From Nonomuraea jabiensis (GTDB taxonomy: Bacteria > Actinomycetota > Actinomycetes > Streptosporangiales > Streptosporangiaceae), in NCBI RefSeq assembly GCF_014204795.1, contig NZ_JACHMB010000001.1:6336501-6400500 (forward strand): a DNA stretch of 64,000 bases. Reading direction: 5' to 3'. The position numbers and the translations under genes are program-made. A model generated the notes under the pieces. The model saw only the letters and a list, made by a program, of their open reading frames with translations, searched no databases and had not been told where the DNA came from. Shown in pieces: positions 15,288-23,486 of the stretch. Numbering within the stretch: position 1 is the stretch's first letter; each line of letters begins with the position of its first letter.

Positions 15288-17876
15288 ATGAGTTCGCCCC
15301 CGCCGATCCGTACCAAGCTGCTCAGGATTCTCCTGCTTCCGCTGGTCTCCATGGTCGCTCTGTGGGGGTTCATCGCCTACTCCAGCGTTGAGGAGATCAT
15401 CACCGTCTCCCAGGCGCAGGACCGCTGGGAGGGCATCGGGTCACCGGTGCTGCAGCTGATCGTCGAGTTACAGCGGGAGCGCCAGCTCTCGGCCGAGGCG
15501 GTCCGCGGCACCGGCTCGTACGAGCCGCTGGCCGAGCAGCGGCGGGTCACCGACGGCAAGGCCAAGCACCTGCGCGAGGTGATCAGCGCCCTCGACGTCG
15601 GGGCGGCGGACGGGGAGACCCCCGTCCAGGTGCAGGCGCTGCTGCAGGCGCTCGACGGGCTGCAGTCGCTGCGCGATTCCGCCGACGGCGGCGTGCTGGC
15701 CCCGCCGCTGACCATCATCGAGGCGTACAACAACCTGATCAGCGTCGCCAACGGGCAGTTCAACGACCGTGACGCGCTCAGCGACGTCTCGTCCTACCAG
15801 GCGGTGCGCGGCATGGCGGCCTACAGCGCCGCGGCCGAGTATCTGGGCCGTGAGCACGCCGTGCTCACCACCACGATCGTGCACCGCAAGATGACCCCCA
15901 GGGACCGGGCCTCGTTCGTCTCCGCGATGACCAGCCGCCGGCTCGTCTTCGCCAACGCCGAGCGCGACGTGGGCCCCGAGCTGCGGGCGAACTACGACCG
16001 GCTGGTCGCCAGCGCGTCGTACAAGCGGCTGGTGGACGCGGAGGACCTGCTGTTCGGCTGGGACACCAGCGGCGGCGCGCCGCCCGTGGACCCCACCGTG
16101 TGGAAGCGCGACGCCGACGCCATCTTCGGCGCGATCAGCCGCGACACGCAGACGGAGCTGGCCCGCACCGCGGCGGAGGCGCAGTCCCAGAAGTCCGGCG
16201 CGTACTGGCGGATCGGCCTGGTCCTGCTCCTGGGGCTGGCCGCGGTGGTGGCGTCGGTCGCGCTGTCGTACCGGTTCGGCCGCTCGCTGATCACCGAGCT
16301 CAGCCGGCTGCAGGAGTCGGCCGTGGAGCTGGCCGAGCGGCGGCTGCCCCGGCTCGTCGAGCGGCTGCGCCGCGGCGACGACGTGGACCCGGCCACCGAG
16401 GCGCCCGGCCTCGACCGCGCCGACACCGCCGAGGTGGACCGGGTGGTGCACGCCTTCTCCGCCGTACGCCGTACGGCGGTCGAGGCGGCCGTGGGCCAGG
16501 CGACCCTGCGCAAGGGCGTCGGCCTGGTCTTCCTCAACCTGGCCCGGCGCAACCAGGCGCTGCTCCACCGCCAGCTCACGCTGCTCGACACCATGGAACG
16601 CCGGGTCGAGGAGCCGGAGGTCCTGGAGGACCTGTTCAAGCTCGACCACCTGACCACCCGCATGCGGCGGCACGCCGAGAACCTGATCATCCTGTCCGAC
16701 TCCGTCCCCGCGCGGCGCTGGCGCGACCCGGTGCCGCTGTTCGACGTCGTACGCGCGGCGGGGCTGGAGGTCGAGGACTACACCCGGGTCACCGTCGTGC
16801 CGATGCCGAACGCCCCGCTGCTGGTCGGCCCCGCCGTCACCGACGTGATCCACCTGGTCGCCGAGCTGGTGGAGAACGCCACCGTCTTCTCCCCGCCCGA
16901 CACGACCGTGCACATCCGCAGCATGACGGCGGCCAACGGCTTCGCGCTGGAGGTGGAGGACCGGGGCCTGGGGCTGAACCACGCCACCCTCGACGAGCTC
17001 AACGCCAGGCTGGCCGACCCGCCGGAGTTCGACCTGGCCGACAGTGACCGGCTCGGCCTGTTCGTGGTGTCCCGGCTCGCGGCCCGGCACGGGATCAAGG
17101 TGTCGCTGCGCCGCTCGCCGTACGACGGGACCACCGCGATCGTGCTGCTGCCGGCCTCCCTGCTCGTCAACCTCCAGCCGCCGGTCGCCGTGGCGCCCGT
17201 CGCGGACCGCGTCGCCGCGCACATCGCCAGGCCCATGCGCGCGCTCGGCACCGGGCCCGCCGAGTCCCGGCCCGGCGGGGTGGCCGTCGCGCCCGAGCCC
17301 TTCCCGCCCCTCGGGCCGGACGCGCCCGCCCGCGCGCCGGAGCGCGGGACCTGGTTCGAGGCCGGACCGGCCCCGACTCCGACCATCGGGAACGGGCTCG
17401 CGAACGGATTCGCGGGCGGATCTGCGAACGGACTCGCGGATGGGCCTTCCAATGGGCTCGCGAACGGACTCGTGGGCGGACTTGTGGACGGGTCTTCCAA
17501 TGGGCTCGCGGACGGGCCGGTGGACGGGCCGGGTGATGGGCCCGCCACCGGGCCGATCCGGATCCCGATGCCGGTCCCCGGCCCCGCCACCCCGCCCGGC
17601 CCGCCCGCGGGCTGGAGCGTCACGGTGCCGGCCGAGGAGGCCGACGACGACCTCGACGGGCTGCCCATGCGGGTGCCGCAGGCCAGCCTTGCTCCCCAGC
17701 TCCGCTCCGCCAGACGCGCGGACCGGCGCAGCACCTCGGCGCGCTCGCCGGAGGAGCTTGCACAACTCATGTCGTCCATGCAACGCGGCTGGCAGCAAGG
17801 CCGCCGGCAAGTGGAGCAGGGAGAAGACGTGTGGAACCGAAAGGACGACCATCCCGATGCCCGACCCGAGAAGTGA
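15288..17876 (+). CDS. cvnA: Conservon sensor histidine kinase (CvnA-type, nitrate-sensor-like)
   Basis: An 862-residue membrane kinase. TM1 is near residues 10-32 (ILLLPLVSMVALWGFIAY), an extracytoplasmic helical sensor domain of the NIT type follows, then TM2 near 305-328 (IGLVLLLGLAAVVASVALSY), a HAMP-like segment, and an HATPase domain with VAELVENATVFSPP and EDRGLGL. As in other CvnA proteins there is no standard H-box. The C-terminal 240 residues are low complexity with a 12-bp repeat (17391-17534). In conservons CvnA works with CvnB, CvnC and the GTPase CvnD as a membrane-associated complex. CvnB starts 20 bp inside this gene. Confidence 0.9.
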   Translation: MSSPPPIRTKLLRILLLPLVSMVALWGFIAYSSVEEIITVSQAQDRWEGIGSPVLQLIVELQRERQLSAEAVRGTGSYEPLAEQRRVTDGKAKHLREVISALDVGAADGETPVQVQALLQALDGLQSLRDSADGGVLAPPLTIIEAYNNLISVANGQFNDRDALSDVSSYQAVRGMAAYSAAAEYLGREHAVLTTTIVHRKMTPRDRASFVSAMTSRRLVFANAERDVGPELRANYDRLVASASYKRLVDAEDLLFGWDTSGGAPPVDPTVWKRDADAIFGAISRDTQTELARTAAEAQSQKSGAYWRIGLVLLLGLAAVVASVALSYRFGRSLITELSRLQESAVELAERRLPRLVERLRRGDDVDPATEAPGLDRADTAEVDRVVHAFSAVRRTAVEAAVGQATLRKGVGLVFLNLARRNQALLHRQLTLLDTMERRVEEPEVLEDLFKLDHLTTRMRRHAENLIILSDSVPARRWRDPVPLFDVVRAAGLEVEDYTRVTVVPMPNAPLLVGPAVTDVIHLVAELVENATVFSPPDTTVHIRSMTAANGFALEVEDRGLGLNHATLDELNARLADPPEFDLADSDRLGLFVVSRLAARHGIKVSLRRSPYDGTTAIVLLPASLLVNLQPPVAVAPVADRVAAHIARPMRALGTGPAESRPGGVAVAPEPFPPLGPDAPARAPERGTWFEAGPAPTPTIGNGLANGFAGGSANGLADGPSNGLANGLVGGLVDGSSNGLADGPVDGPGDGPATGPIRIPMPVPGPATPPGPPAGWSVTVPAEEADDDLDGLPMRVPQASLAPQLRSARRADRRSTSARSPEELAQLMSSMQRGWQQGRRQVEQGEDVWNRKDDHPDARPEK
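17391..17534 (+). repeat. 12-bp in-frame tandem repeat in cvnA
   Basis: Twelve consecutive 12-bp units related to AACGGGCTCGCG encode a run of four-residue units (NGLA, NGFA, GGSA, NGLA, DGPS and so on) in the cytoplasmic tail after the ATPase domain. Units differ by point changes, and blocks such as the CCTTCC/TCTTCC-containing pair recur, showing higher-order duplication. The reading frame is kept. Probably a flexible linker; copy number may vary between strains. Confidence 0.85.
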
Positions 17877-18282
17877 ACTGAGCTGGCTGCTGGACGACCT
17901 CACCCAGCGCGTCCCCGGCATCCGGCACGCCATCGTGCTGTCCGCCGACGGGCTGGCCATGGGCGGCTCCCGGAACCTGACCCGCGAGGACGCCGAGCAC
18001 CTGTCCGCCATCTCCGCCGGCAGCCACAGCCTCGCCATGGGCGCCGGGCGGCACTTCGGCATGGGCGGCGTACGGCAGACGATCATCGAGATGGAGGACG
18101 GCTTCCTTTTCGTCACCGCGGCCGGCCAGGGCGCCAGGCTGGCCGTGCTCGCCACGGGCGACGCCGAGCTGGGCATGGTCACGTACGAGATGGCGCTCAT
18201 GGTCAAGCGGGTCGGCGAGCACCTCTCCGCGCAGCCGAGGGGAGCGGCACCGGCACCCGCCTGGAACGGCGCGAGACAGTGA
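17857..18282 (+). CDS. cvnB: Conservon Roadblock/LC7 protein (CvnB)
   Basis: A 141-residue protein of the Roadblock/LC7 (MglB-like) fold: LSWLLDDLTQRVPGIRHAIVLSADGLAMGGS is the typical opening helix, strand and DG turn, and a GDAELGMVTYEMALMVKRVGEHL helix closes the domain. Roadblock proteins act as dimeric regulators, often GTPase-activating, of Ras-like GTPases; in conservons CvnB pairs with CvnD. The ATG at 17857 lies inside the end of cvnA, and the stop overlaps the GTG of the next gene (GTGA, 18279-18282). The last 20 residues are Ala/Pro-rich and probably disordered. Confidence 0.93.
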   Translation: MPDPRSELSWLLDDLTQRVPGIRHAIVLSADGLAMGGSRNLTREDAEHLSAISAGSHSLAMGAGRHFGMGGVRQTIIEMEDGFLFVTAAGQGARLAVLATGDAELGMVTYEMALMVKRVGEHLSAQPRGAAPAPAWNGARQ

Positions 18283-18629
18283 CCGGGGAGGATCCCGGGC
18301 CGCTGCTCCGGCTCTTCGGGCTGACCGGGGGCCGGGCGCGCCCCCAGGGCGAGGCGTTCGACCTGGTGGCCATCGTCACCACGGTCGCCGGCACCTACGA
18401 GCCCACGGAGCTGCTCCCGGAGCATCGCGCCGTGCTGTCGCTGTGCCAGCGGCCCACGCCGGTGGCCGACGTCGCGGCGCACCTCAGGCTGCCGCTCAAC
18501 ATCACCCGGGTGATCCTGAGCGATCTGCGGCGAGAGGGCCTTGTCACCATCGAGCGCCCGCGCCCCGCGGCGCAGACGATCGACGAACGCATCTACAGGG
18601 AAGTGCTGCATGGACTACGCAGCCTCTGA
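18279..18629 (+). CDS. cvnC: Conservon DUF742 protein (CvnC)
   Basis: A 116-residue DUF742 protein. The second half is a winged helix (EHRAVLSLCQRPTPVADVAAHLRLPLNITRVILSDLRREGLV), the family signature, ending with the usual DERIYREVLHGLRSL tail. It starts with GTG inside the cvnB stop and overlaps cvnD by 20 bp. CvnC is thought to be part of the membrane-proximal conservon complex; DNA binding has not been shown for the family as far as I know. Confidence 0.93.
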   Translation: MTGEDPGPLLRLFGLTGGRARPQGEAFDLVAIVTTVAGTYEPTELLPEHRAVLSLCQRPTPVADVAAHLRLPLNITRVILSDLRREGLVTIERPRPAAQTIDERIYREVLHGLRSL

Positions 18630-19191
18630 GCCGGGGACGACCGCGGTCGCCTCGGCCTTGGCCATCAAGATCCTCATCGCGGGCGGTTTCGGCGTCGGCA
18701 AGACCACCCTGGTCGGCACCATCAGCGAGATCCGGCCGCTGCACACCGAGGAGCTGCTGAGCGAGCGGGGCATCGGGGTGGACGACACCTCGGGCGTGGA
18801 GTCCAAGACCACCACCACGGTCGCGCTCGACTTCGGCCGCATCACCATCCGCGACGGGCTGTGGCTGTACCTGTTCGGCACCCCCGGGCAGGACCGCTTC
18901 TGGTTCATGTGGGACGAACTGGCCCTCGGCGCGCTGGGCGCCGTCGTGCTCGCCGACACGCGCCGCCTGGGCGACTGCTTCCCCGCGGTGGACTACTTCG
19001 AGCAGCGCGGCGTCCCCTTCGTGGTCGGCGTGAACTGCTTCGAAGGCGCCCGCCGCCACGACCCGGCCAAGGTCCGGCGGGCGCTCGCGCTGAACGAGCG
19101 CATCCCGATCGTGCTCTGCGACGTCCGCGACCGCACGTCGGTCAAGGAGGTGCTCACCACGTTGGTGAAGTACGCGGTGGAAGGCGGATGA
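18610..19191 (+). CDS. cvnD: Conservon Ras-like GTPase (CvnD)
   Basis: A 193-residue small GTPase. G1 is GGFGVGKTT, switch II is FGTPGQDRFWFMWDEL with the DxxG motif changed to GTPG as usual in this bacterial (MglA/CvnD-like) group, and the G4 position reads NCFEG in place of NKxD. It is the output switch of the conservon, controlled by CvnB and perhaps by the CvnA kinase. Last gene of the four-gene unit; it ends 7 bp before the stop of the convergent kinase-GH6 gene. In Streptomyces, conservons tune development and antibiotic production. Confidence 0.93.
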   Translation: MDYAASEPGTTAVASALAIKILIAGGFGVGKTTLVGTISEIRPLHTEELLSERGIGVDDTSGVESKTTTTVALDFGRITIRDGLWLYLFGTPGQDRFWFMWDELALGALGAVVLADTRRLGDCFPAVDYFEQRGVPFVVGVNCFEGARRHDPAKVRRALALNERIPIVLCDVRDRTSVKEVLTTLVKYAVEGG

Positions 19192-19198
19192 GCCGGCT

Positions 19199-21598
19199 TC
19201 AGGGGGCCGGCGTGAGTGGCGGGACGGCGTTGCGCGCCCGTTCCAGGGCCTGGTCGGGCCACCACTGGCCGGAGGCCGGGGTGACGATGCCGTACACCGG
19301 GTCGGCCGGTCCCGGGGTGCCCCGGGTGCACTGGCCGTTGGAGAACCCCGGGCTGTTGAGCCAGAGGTACGCGTCGGCCAGCGGCTTCCCGGTGTCGGCG
19401 GACGGCCGGGCGCCCGCGCCTCTGCCAGGGGGATTGCACCATTCGTCCGGCACCCGGAAGCGCCCGGCGGGCGGCTGCCACTCGCCGGTCCCGTTCCGGC
19501 TCGTGTCGACGACGAAGTGCGGCAGGCCGGGCGCGTCGTCCGGCACGGCGGCCAGGGCCGCGTCGGCGCACGAGGCGGTCCCCGACGCCGCCCTCAGGTA
19601 GACGCACCTGGACAGCTTCGCGGCGTACGTGAGCGATCGCGCGGTCTGCCGGTAGCCGACGGCGTTGACGTAGAAGCCGTCGGCGCGCACCGCCCCCGCG
19701 TTGACCAGCCGGTCGGCGATCTGCGTGAACGCGGGCCAGCCCGCCAGCCCGCCGTCCAGGTAGACGCCGGTGCGGGCCAGGCCGGTCAGGGTCTCCACGG
19801 CGTAGGAGAGATCGGCGTACCGCTGGACGGCGGCGGACTCCCCGCCCCTCGGGCACTCGGGGCTGCCGGGCATGCGGGCCAGGCCGCTGGGCTCCAGGGC
19901 GACGACCGCGGGCCGGTTCCCGATGCCCTCGGCCACCGCGTCGATCCACGCCCGGTAGCTTGCGGTGTCGGGGGCGCCGCCGTTCCAGCAGTCACGTCCC
20001 GGGATGTTGTTGGTGACGAACACCGGGACGGTCCGCCCGCCTGCGGCCTGGGCGGCCGCCTCCCGTACGGTGCGGGAGACGTCGGCGGGGGAGCCGCCGG
20101 CGAGCCAGATCGCCTGGGGGACCTGCGACAGGGACCGCATGAGGGCGGCGTCGGCCGTCCTGCCCTGCGCCGACCACGTCCGCGCCTGCCGGGCCGCGTC
20201 GGTGTCCGGCTGCACGTAGAACCGCACGCCGTCGGCGCGCAGCGGGTTCTCGCCGGGGAGCTCCCGCCACAGCCTGCCCGCCTCCTCGACGGCGGGGTGA
20301 ACGGCGGGGTTCACGGACGGGTTCACCGCCGGGCTGCCCGCCTGGGTCACGGCGGGCAGGCCGGGCAGCAGGCCAGGCACCAGCACCACGCCCGCCGCCG
20401 CCACGGCGAGCGCGGCCACCGCGCCGCCGGCCCACGCCCAGCGCCTGGACGCGCCCCGTCGCCGCCCCCTGTGCGCCGGCGCGGCGCGGCCCCGGTCGGG
20501 CGCAGTGCGGCTACGGTCCGGGGTGGTGCGGCTCCGGTCCAGCGCGGCGCGGCCCGGGTCCCCGGCGGTGCGGCCCTGGTCCGGCGTGGTGCGGCCCTTC
20601 TCCGTGGCGGGGTGGGCTCCGTCCGGGGTGGCGTGGCCCTGCTCGGGGACGGCGTGGGTCCGGCCCGAGGCGGTTTCAGCCGGGTGCGGCACCTGGGGTT
20701 CGTACGGGAAGCGGCCGCTCGACCGGCGTCGTGGAAGGGGCCCGATCGGGACGCAATCGGGCGAGAGCCGCAGCGTGGCGCCCCCGCCGAGCGCGTCCAC
20801 GAGCTCGGCGGCCGTCGGCCGGGCCGCCGGGTCCTTGCTCAGCGCCCGCGCCACCAGCTGGCCGAGCACGCCGCCCAGCTCGGGGAGCTCGGGCTCCTCG
20901 TGGACCACGCGGTAGAGCACGTCATGCCCCGCCCCCGAGCCGAACGGCGGCCGCCCGCTCGCGGCGAAGACCATGACACCGCCCCAGGCGAAGACGTCGG
21001 AGGCCGGCGACGCCAGCCCGCGCACCTGCTCGGGCGACATGTACGCCGGCGTCCCCATCCGCGTGACGGACAGGGTCGTGGAGTCGGAGACGAAGGCGAG
21101 GCCGAAGTCGATGACTTTCGGGCCGACGGGGGACAGCAGCACGTTCGACGGCTTGAGGTCGCGGTGGACGACGCCGGCCGCGTGGATGGCCCACAGCGCC
21201 ACCGCCGTGCTCATGGCCAGGCCCTCGAGCTCGGAGCCCGACATCGGGCCCCGCTCCACGACCGCGCGGAACAGCGTCGGTCCTGGCACGTACTCGGTGA
21301 CGACGTACGCCGTCTCGCCGTCCAGGTCGGCCGTGAGCACGGGAGCCGTCGAGAAGGGGGCGACCCGCCGCATGGTCGCGACCTCGCGGCGGAAGCGCCG
21401 CCGGAACTCCGGGTCGCCGGCGAGGTGCCGGTGGATGACCTTGATCGCCACGAGCCGCCGCGAACGGCTCTTCGCGAGGTAGACGATGCCCATCCCGCCG
21501 GAGCCGAGCCGGCGCACGATGCGGTGGCCGCCGATCCGCCGCGGGTCGTCGCCGGTCCGCCCGTCCACCGCCTCGCCGTGTTTGGTGCCGTACGCCAT
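19199..21598 (-). CDS. Transmembrane Ser/Thr protein kinase fused to a degenerate GH6 cellulase domain
   Basis: A 799-residue receptor-like kinase. Residues 24-275 are a Hanks kinase with VAIKVIHRH, HRDLKPSNVLL, DFGLAF and GTPAYMSPEQ, so it should be active. A Pro/Arg/Asp-rich stretch with a 21-bp repeat follows, then a TM helix near 388-410 and an outer domain (about 455-795) that is clearly glycoside hydrolase family 6 (FYVQPDTDAARQA, NNIPGRDC, HFVVDTSRNGTGEW, EWCNPPGRGAGARPS). The GRDC Asp (536) is kept, but LEPD is LEPS (Ser571), DAGH is DGGL, and the usual GESDG is GFSNG (Asn754). It is probably a glucan-sensing pseudoenzyme. Stop is 7 bp from the conservon end. Confidence 0.88.
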   Translation of the reverse strand: MAYGTKHGEAVDGRTGDDPRRIGGHRIVRRLGSGGMGIVYLAKSRSRRLVAIKVIHRHLAGDPEFRRRFRREVATMRRVAPFSTAPVLTADLDGETAYVVTEYVPGPTLFRAVVERGPMSGSELEGLAMSTAVALWAIHAAGVVHRDLKPSNVLLSPVGPKVIDFGLAFVSDSTTLSVTRMGTPAYMSPEQVRGLASPASDVFAWGGVMVFAASGRPPFGSGAGHDVLYRVVHEEPELPELGGVLGQLVARALSKDPAARPTAAELVDALGGGATLRLSPDCVPIGPLPRRRSSGRFPYEPQVPHPAETASGRTHAVPEQGHATPDGAHPATEKGRTTPDQGRTAGDPGRAALDRSRTTPDRSRTAPDRGRAAPAHRGRRRGASRRWAWAGGAVAALAVAAAGVVLVPGLLPGLPAVTQAGSPAVNPSVNPAVHPAVEEAGRLWRELPGENPLRADGVRFYVQPDTDAARQARTWSAQGRTADAALMRSLSQVPQAIWLAGGSPADVSRTVREAAAQAAGGRTVPVFVTNNIPGRDCWNGGAPDTASYRAWIDAVAEGIGNRPAVVALEPSGLARMPGSPECPRGGESAAVQRYADLSYAVETLTGLARTGVYLDGGLAGWPAFTQIADRLVNAGAVRADGFYVNAVGYRQTARSLTYAAKLSRCVYLRAASGTASCADAALAAVPDDAPGLPHFVVDTSRNGTGEWQPPAGRFRVPDEWCNPPGRGAGARPSADTGKPLADAYLWLNSPGFSNGQCTRGTPGPADPVYGIVTPASGQWWPDQALERARNAVPPLTPAP
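20495..20662 (-). repeat. 21-bp in-frame tandem repeat in the kinase-GH6 gene
   Basis: About eight 21-bp units related to GTCCGGGGTGGTGCGGCTCC (plus strand) lie just before the TM-coding part and encode seven-residue units of the kind SRTTPDR, SRTAPDR, GRAALDR. The frame is kept throughout. The encoded stretch is a basic, Pro-rich cytoplasmic juxtamembrane linker. Confidence 0.8.
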
Positions 21599-21656
21599 CG
21601 CCCGCCCATCCCGACCCGACAGTCGACAGGAGGTACGGCCGGGGCGGCACCGGGGT

Positions 21657-22682
21657 TCAGCCGAACGCGAGCAGGACCTTGCTGGAGCGCCGGGCGTCGG
21701 CCGCCTCCTCGAACGCCGCCACCGCCGCGCCGAGCCCGAAGACGGACGTGACGATGGGCGCGAACCGCCCGGCCTCCCGGCTCATGATCGACAACGCGGC
21801 CGGCATCTCGTGGTAGAAGCGGCTCGACCCCATCAGGGTCAGCTCGCGGGTGACCGCGAGGTGCAGCGGCGCGGTGACCCCGCCCGGAGGCAGGTGTCCC
21901 ACGTTGACGAGGGTTCCGCCGGGGCGCAGCGCCTCGAGGGCCGAGACGAGCCCGGCCTGGGAGCCGGAGGACTCGATCGCGACGTCGGCGGAGGGGATCG
22001 GCTCGCCGCGGTCGGCCCGTACGACATGGGTCGCGCCCACCTGGAGCGCCAGCCGGAGGGGTTCGCCGAACACGTCGGTCGCCGTGACCGTCGCCGCGCC
22101 CGCGCAGGCGGCCAGGGCGGCGGAGAGCAGGCCGATGGGGCCCGCGCCGATCACCAGGACGTCGCGGCCCTCGACGCCGGAGCTCGGCCGGCGCAGGCCG
22201 TGGAGCGCCACCGAGGCGGGCTCGGCCAGCGCGGCCGTCCGCAGGTCGAGCCCGTCGGGGATCGGCACGAGGCGGTTCGCGGGCACGACGAGGCGCTCGG
22301 CGAACCCGCCGTCCGTGTGCGGCACCCGGGCGGCACTGCCCAGATAGCGCAGCTCCTCGCAGAGGTTCTGCTCGCCGCGCAGGCAGTGGCCGCAGCGGCC
22401 GCACACCTGGGCGGGGTGGACGGCGACGCGGCCGCCCGCCGGCGGCCCCGAGCCGTCGGCGGCGGGCTCGGCGACGATCCCGACCACCTCGTGTCCCAGG
22501 ACCATGGGGGAGCGCAGGACGGACTCGCCCACCCGCCCGCTCCTGTAGTAGTGCAGGTCGGAGCCGCAGATGCCGCCGTAGACGACCGTGACGACGGCTT
22601 CGTGCGGCCGTGGCGCCGGGGTGGCCCGGGTCTCGATCGTCAGGTGCCCGGGGTTGGTCACGACGAGGGCCTTCGCGTCCAT
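21657..22682 (-). CDS. Zinc alcohol dehydrogenase, L-idonate 5-dehydrogenase-like
   Basis: A 341-residue medium-chain dehydrogenase. Catalytic zinc ligands are in YGGICGSDLHYY (Cys) and GHEVVG (His-Glu); the structural zinc site is the four-Cys CGRCGHCLRGEQNLC; the Rossmann motif is VIGAGPIGLLSAALAA. The opening and the LHYYRSGRVGE stretch resemble IdnD, which oxidises L-idonate to 5-keto-gluconate. It starts at the stop of the SDR gene (TGATG, one-base overlap), which looks like an IdnO-type partner, and a FadR-like regulator lies just before. The trio matches idonate/gluconate operons; the real sugar acid is unproven. Confidence 0.83.
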   Translation of the reverse strand: MDAKALVVTNPGHLTIETRATPAPRPHEAVVTVVYGGICGSDLHYYRSGRVGESVLRSPMVLGHEVVGIVAEPAADGSGPPAGGRVAVHPAQVCGRCGHCLRGEQNLCEELRYLGSAARVPHTDGGFAERLVVPANRLVPIPDGLDLRTAALAEPASVALHGLRRPSSGVEGRDVLVIGAGPIGLLSAALAACAGAATVTATDVFGEPLRLALQVGATHVVRADRGEPIPSADVAIESSGSQAGLVSALEALRPGGTLVNVGHLPPGGVTAPLHLAVTRELTLMGSSRFYHEMPAALSIMSREAGRFAPIVTSVFGLGAAVAAFEEAADARRSSKVLLAFG

Positions 22683-23485
22683 CAGATCACCGCCGTCATG
22701 CCGCCGTCGACGTAGATGACCTGGCCGTTGACGAAGTCGGACGCCGGTGAGGCGAGCCAGATCGCGGGGCCGACGACGTCCTCGACGCGGCCCCAGCGCG
22801 CGGCGGGCGTGCGCCGCGTGATCCAGCGGCTGAAGTCGGGGTCGGCGACCAGGGACGCGTTCAGGTCGGTGTCGATGTAGCCGGGGGCCAGGCCGTTGAC
22901 CTGGATGCCGGCGGACGCCCATTCGGCGCACATCGCCCGGGTGAGCCCGCCGAGCCCGCTCTTCGCGGCCGCGTAGGGGGCGGTGGTGGCGCGTACCAGG
23001 TGGTTCTGGACCGAGCAGACGTTGATGATCTTCCCGCTACCCCGTGGGAGCATGTGGCGCGCGAAGGCCCGGCCGACGAGGAAGCCACTGGTGAGGTTGA
23101 CGTCGACCACGCGTTTCCAGTCGTCGACCGGGAGCTCGGTCAGGGGGCCGCGGATCTGCACGCCGGCGTTGTTGACGAGGATGTCCGGACAGCCGTGCGC
23201 CGCGACGACGGCCTCGCAGGCCTGCTCGACCTGCGCCGGATCGGCGACGTCGAACGCGTGGACCTGCACGTCGCCGGGCGGACGGCCGGGGGCGAGCTCC
23301 TCGCGCAGGGCCGCGGCCGCCGCCTTGAGGCGTTCCGGGTCGCGGCCGTTCAGCACGACGCGCGCTCCCGACAGCGCGTAGCCGCGCGCGATGGCATGTC
23401 CGATGCCGCGACCCGAGCCGGTGACCAGGGCGAGCCTGCCTGTCAGGTCGAACGCCGGAACGCCTGGAGCGGTCTGGAGGGGCAC
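22682..23485 (-). CDS. SDR, gluconate 5-dehydrogenase-like (IdnO-type)
   Basis: A 267-residue classical SDR: TGSGRGIG, NNAGVQ, catalytic Ser region INVCSVQNHL, YAAAKSG, and the C-terminal DFVNGQVIYVDGG. The FDLTGRLALVTGSGRGIGHAIA opening and QNHLVRATTAPYAAAK region resemble gluconate 5-dehydrogenases, which interconvert 5-keto-gluconate and gluconate. GTG start at 23485 has GGGAGAG 5-6 nt upstream. It is coupled to the zinc dehydrogenase after it and follows the FadR-like regulator with no gap. Confidence 0.82.
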   Translation of the reverse strand: MPLQTAPGVPAFDLTGRLALVTGSGRGIGHAIARGYALSGARVVLNGRDPERLKAAAAALREELAPGRPPGDVQVHAFDVADPAQVEQACEAVVAAHGCPDILVNNAGVQIRGPLTELPVDDWKRVVDVNLTSGFLVGRAFARHMLPRGSGKIINVCSVQNHLVRATTAPYAAAKSGLGGLTRAMCAEWASAGIQVNGLAPGYIDTDLNASLVADPDFSRWITRRTPAARWGRVEDVVGPAIWLASPASDFVNGQVIYVDGGMTAVI

Positions 23486-23486
23486 G

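Noticed and set aside
15468..18611. Long minus-strand reading frame opposite the conservon
   Set aside because: Shadow of cvnA-cvnC; composition is that of antisense coding DNA, with no domains.
19199..21598. Annotation as a secreted cellulase
   Set aside because: There is no signal peptide at the start; the GH6 part follows a kinase and TM helix, and key catalytic residues are substituted.
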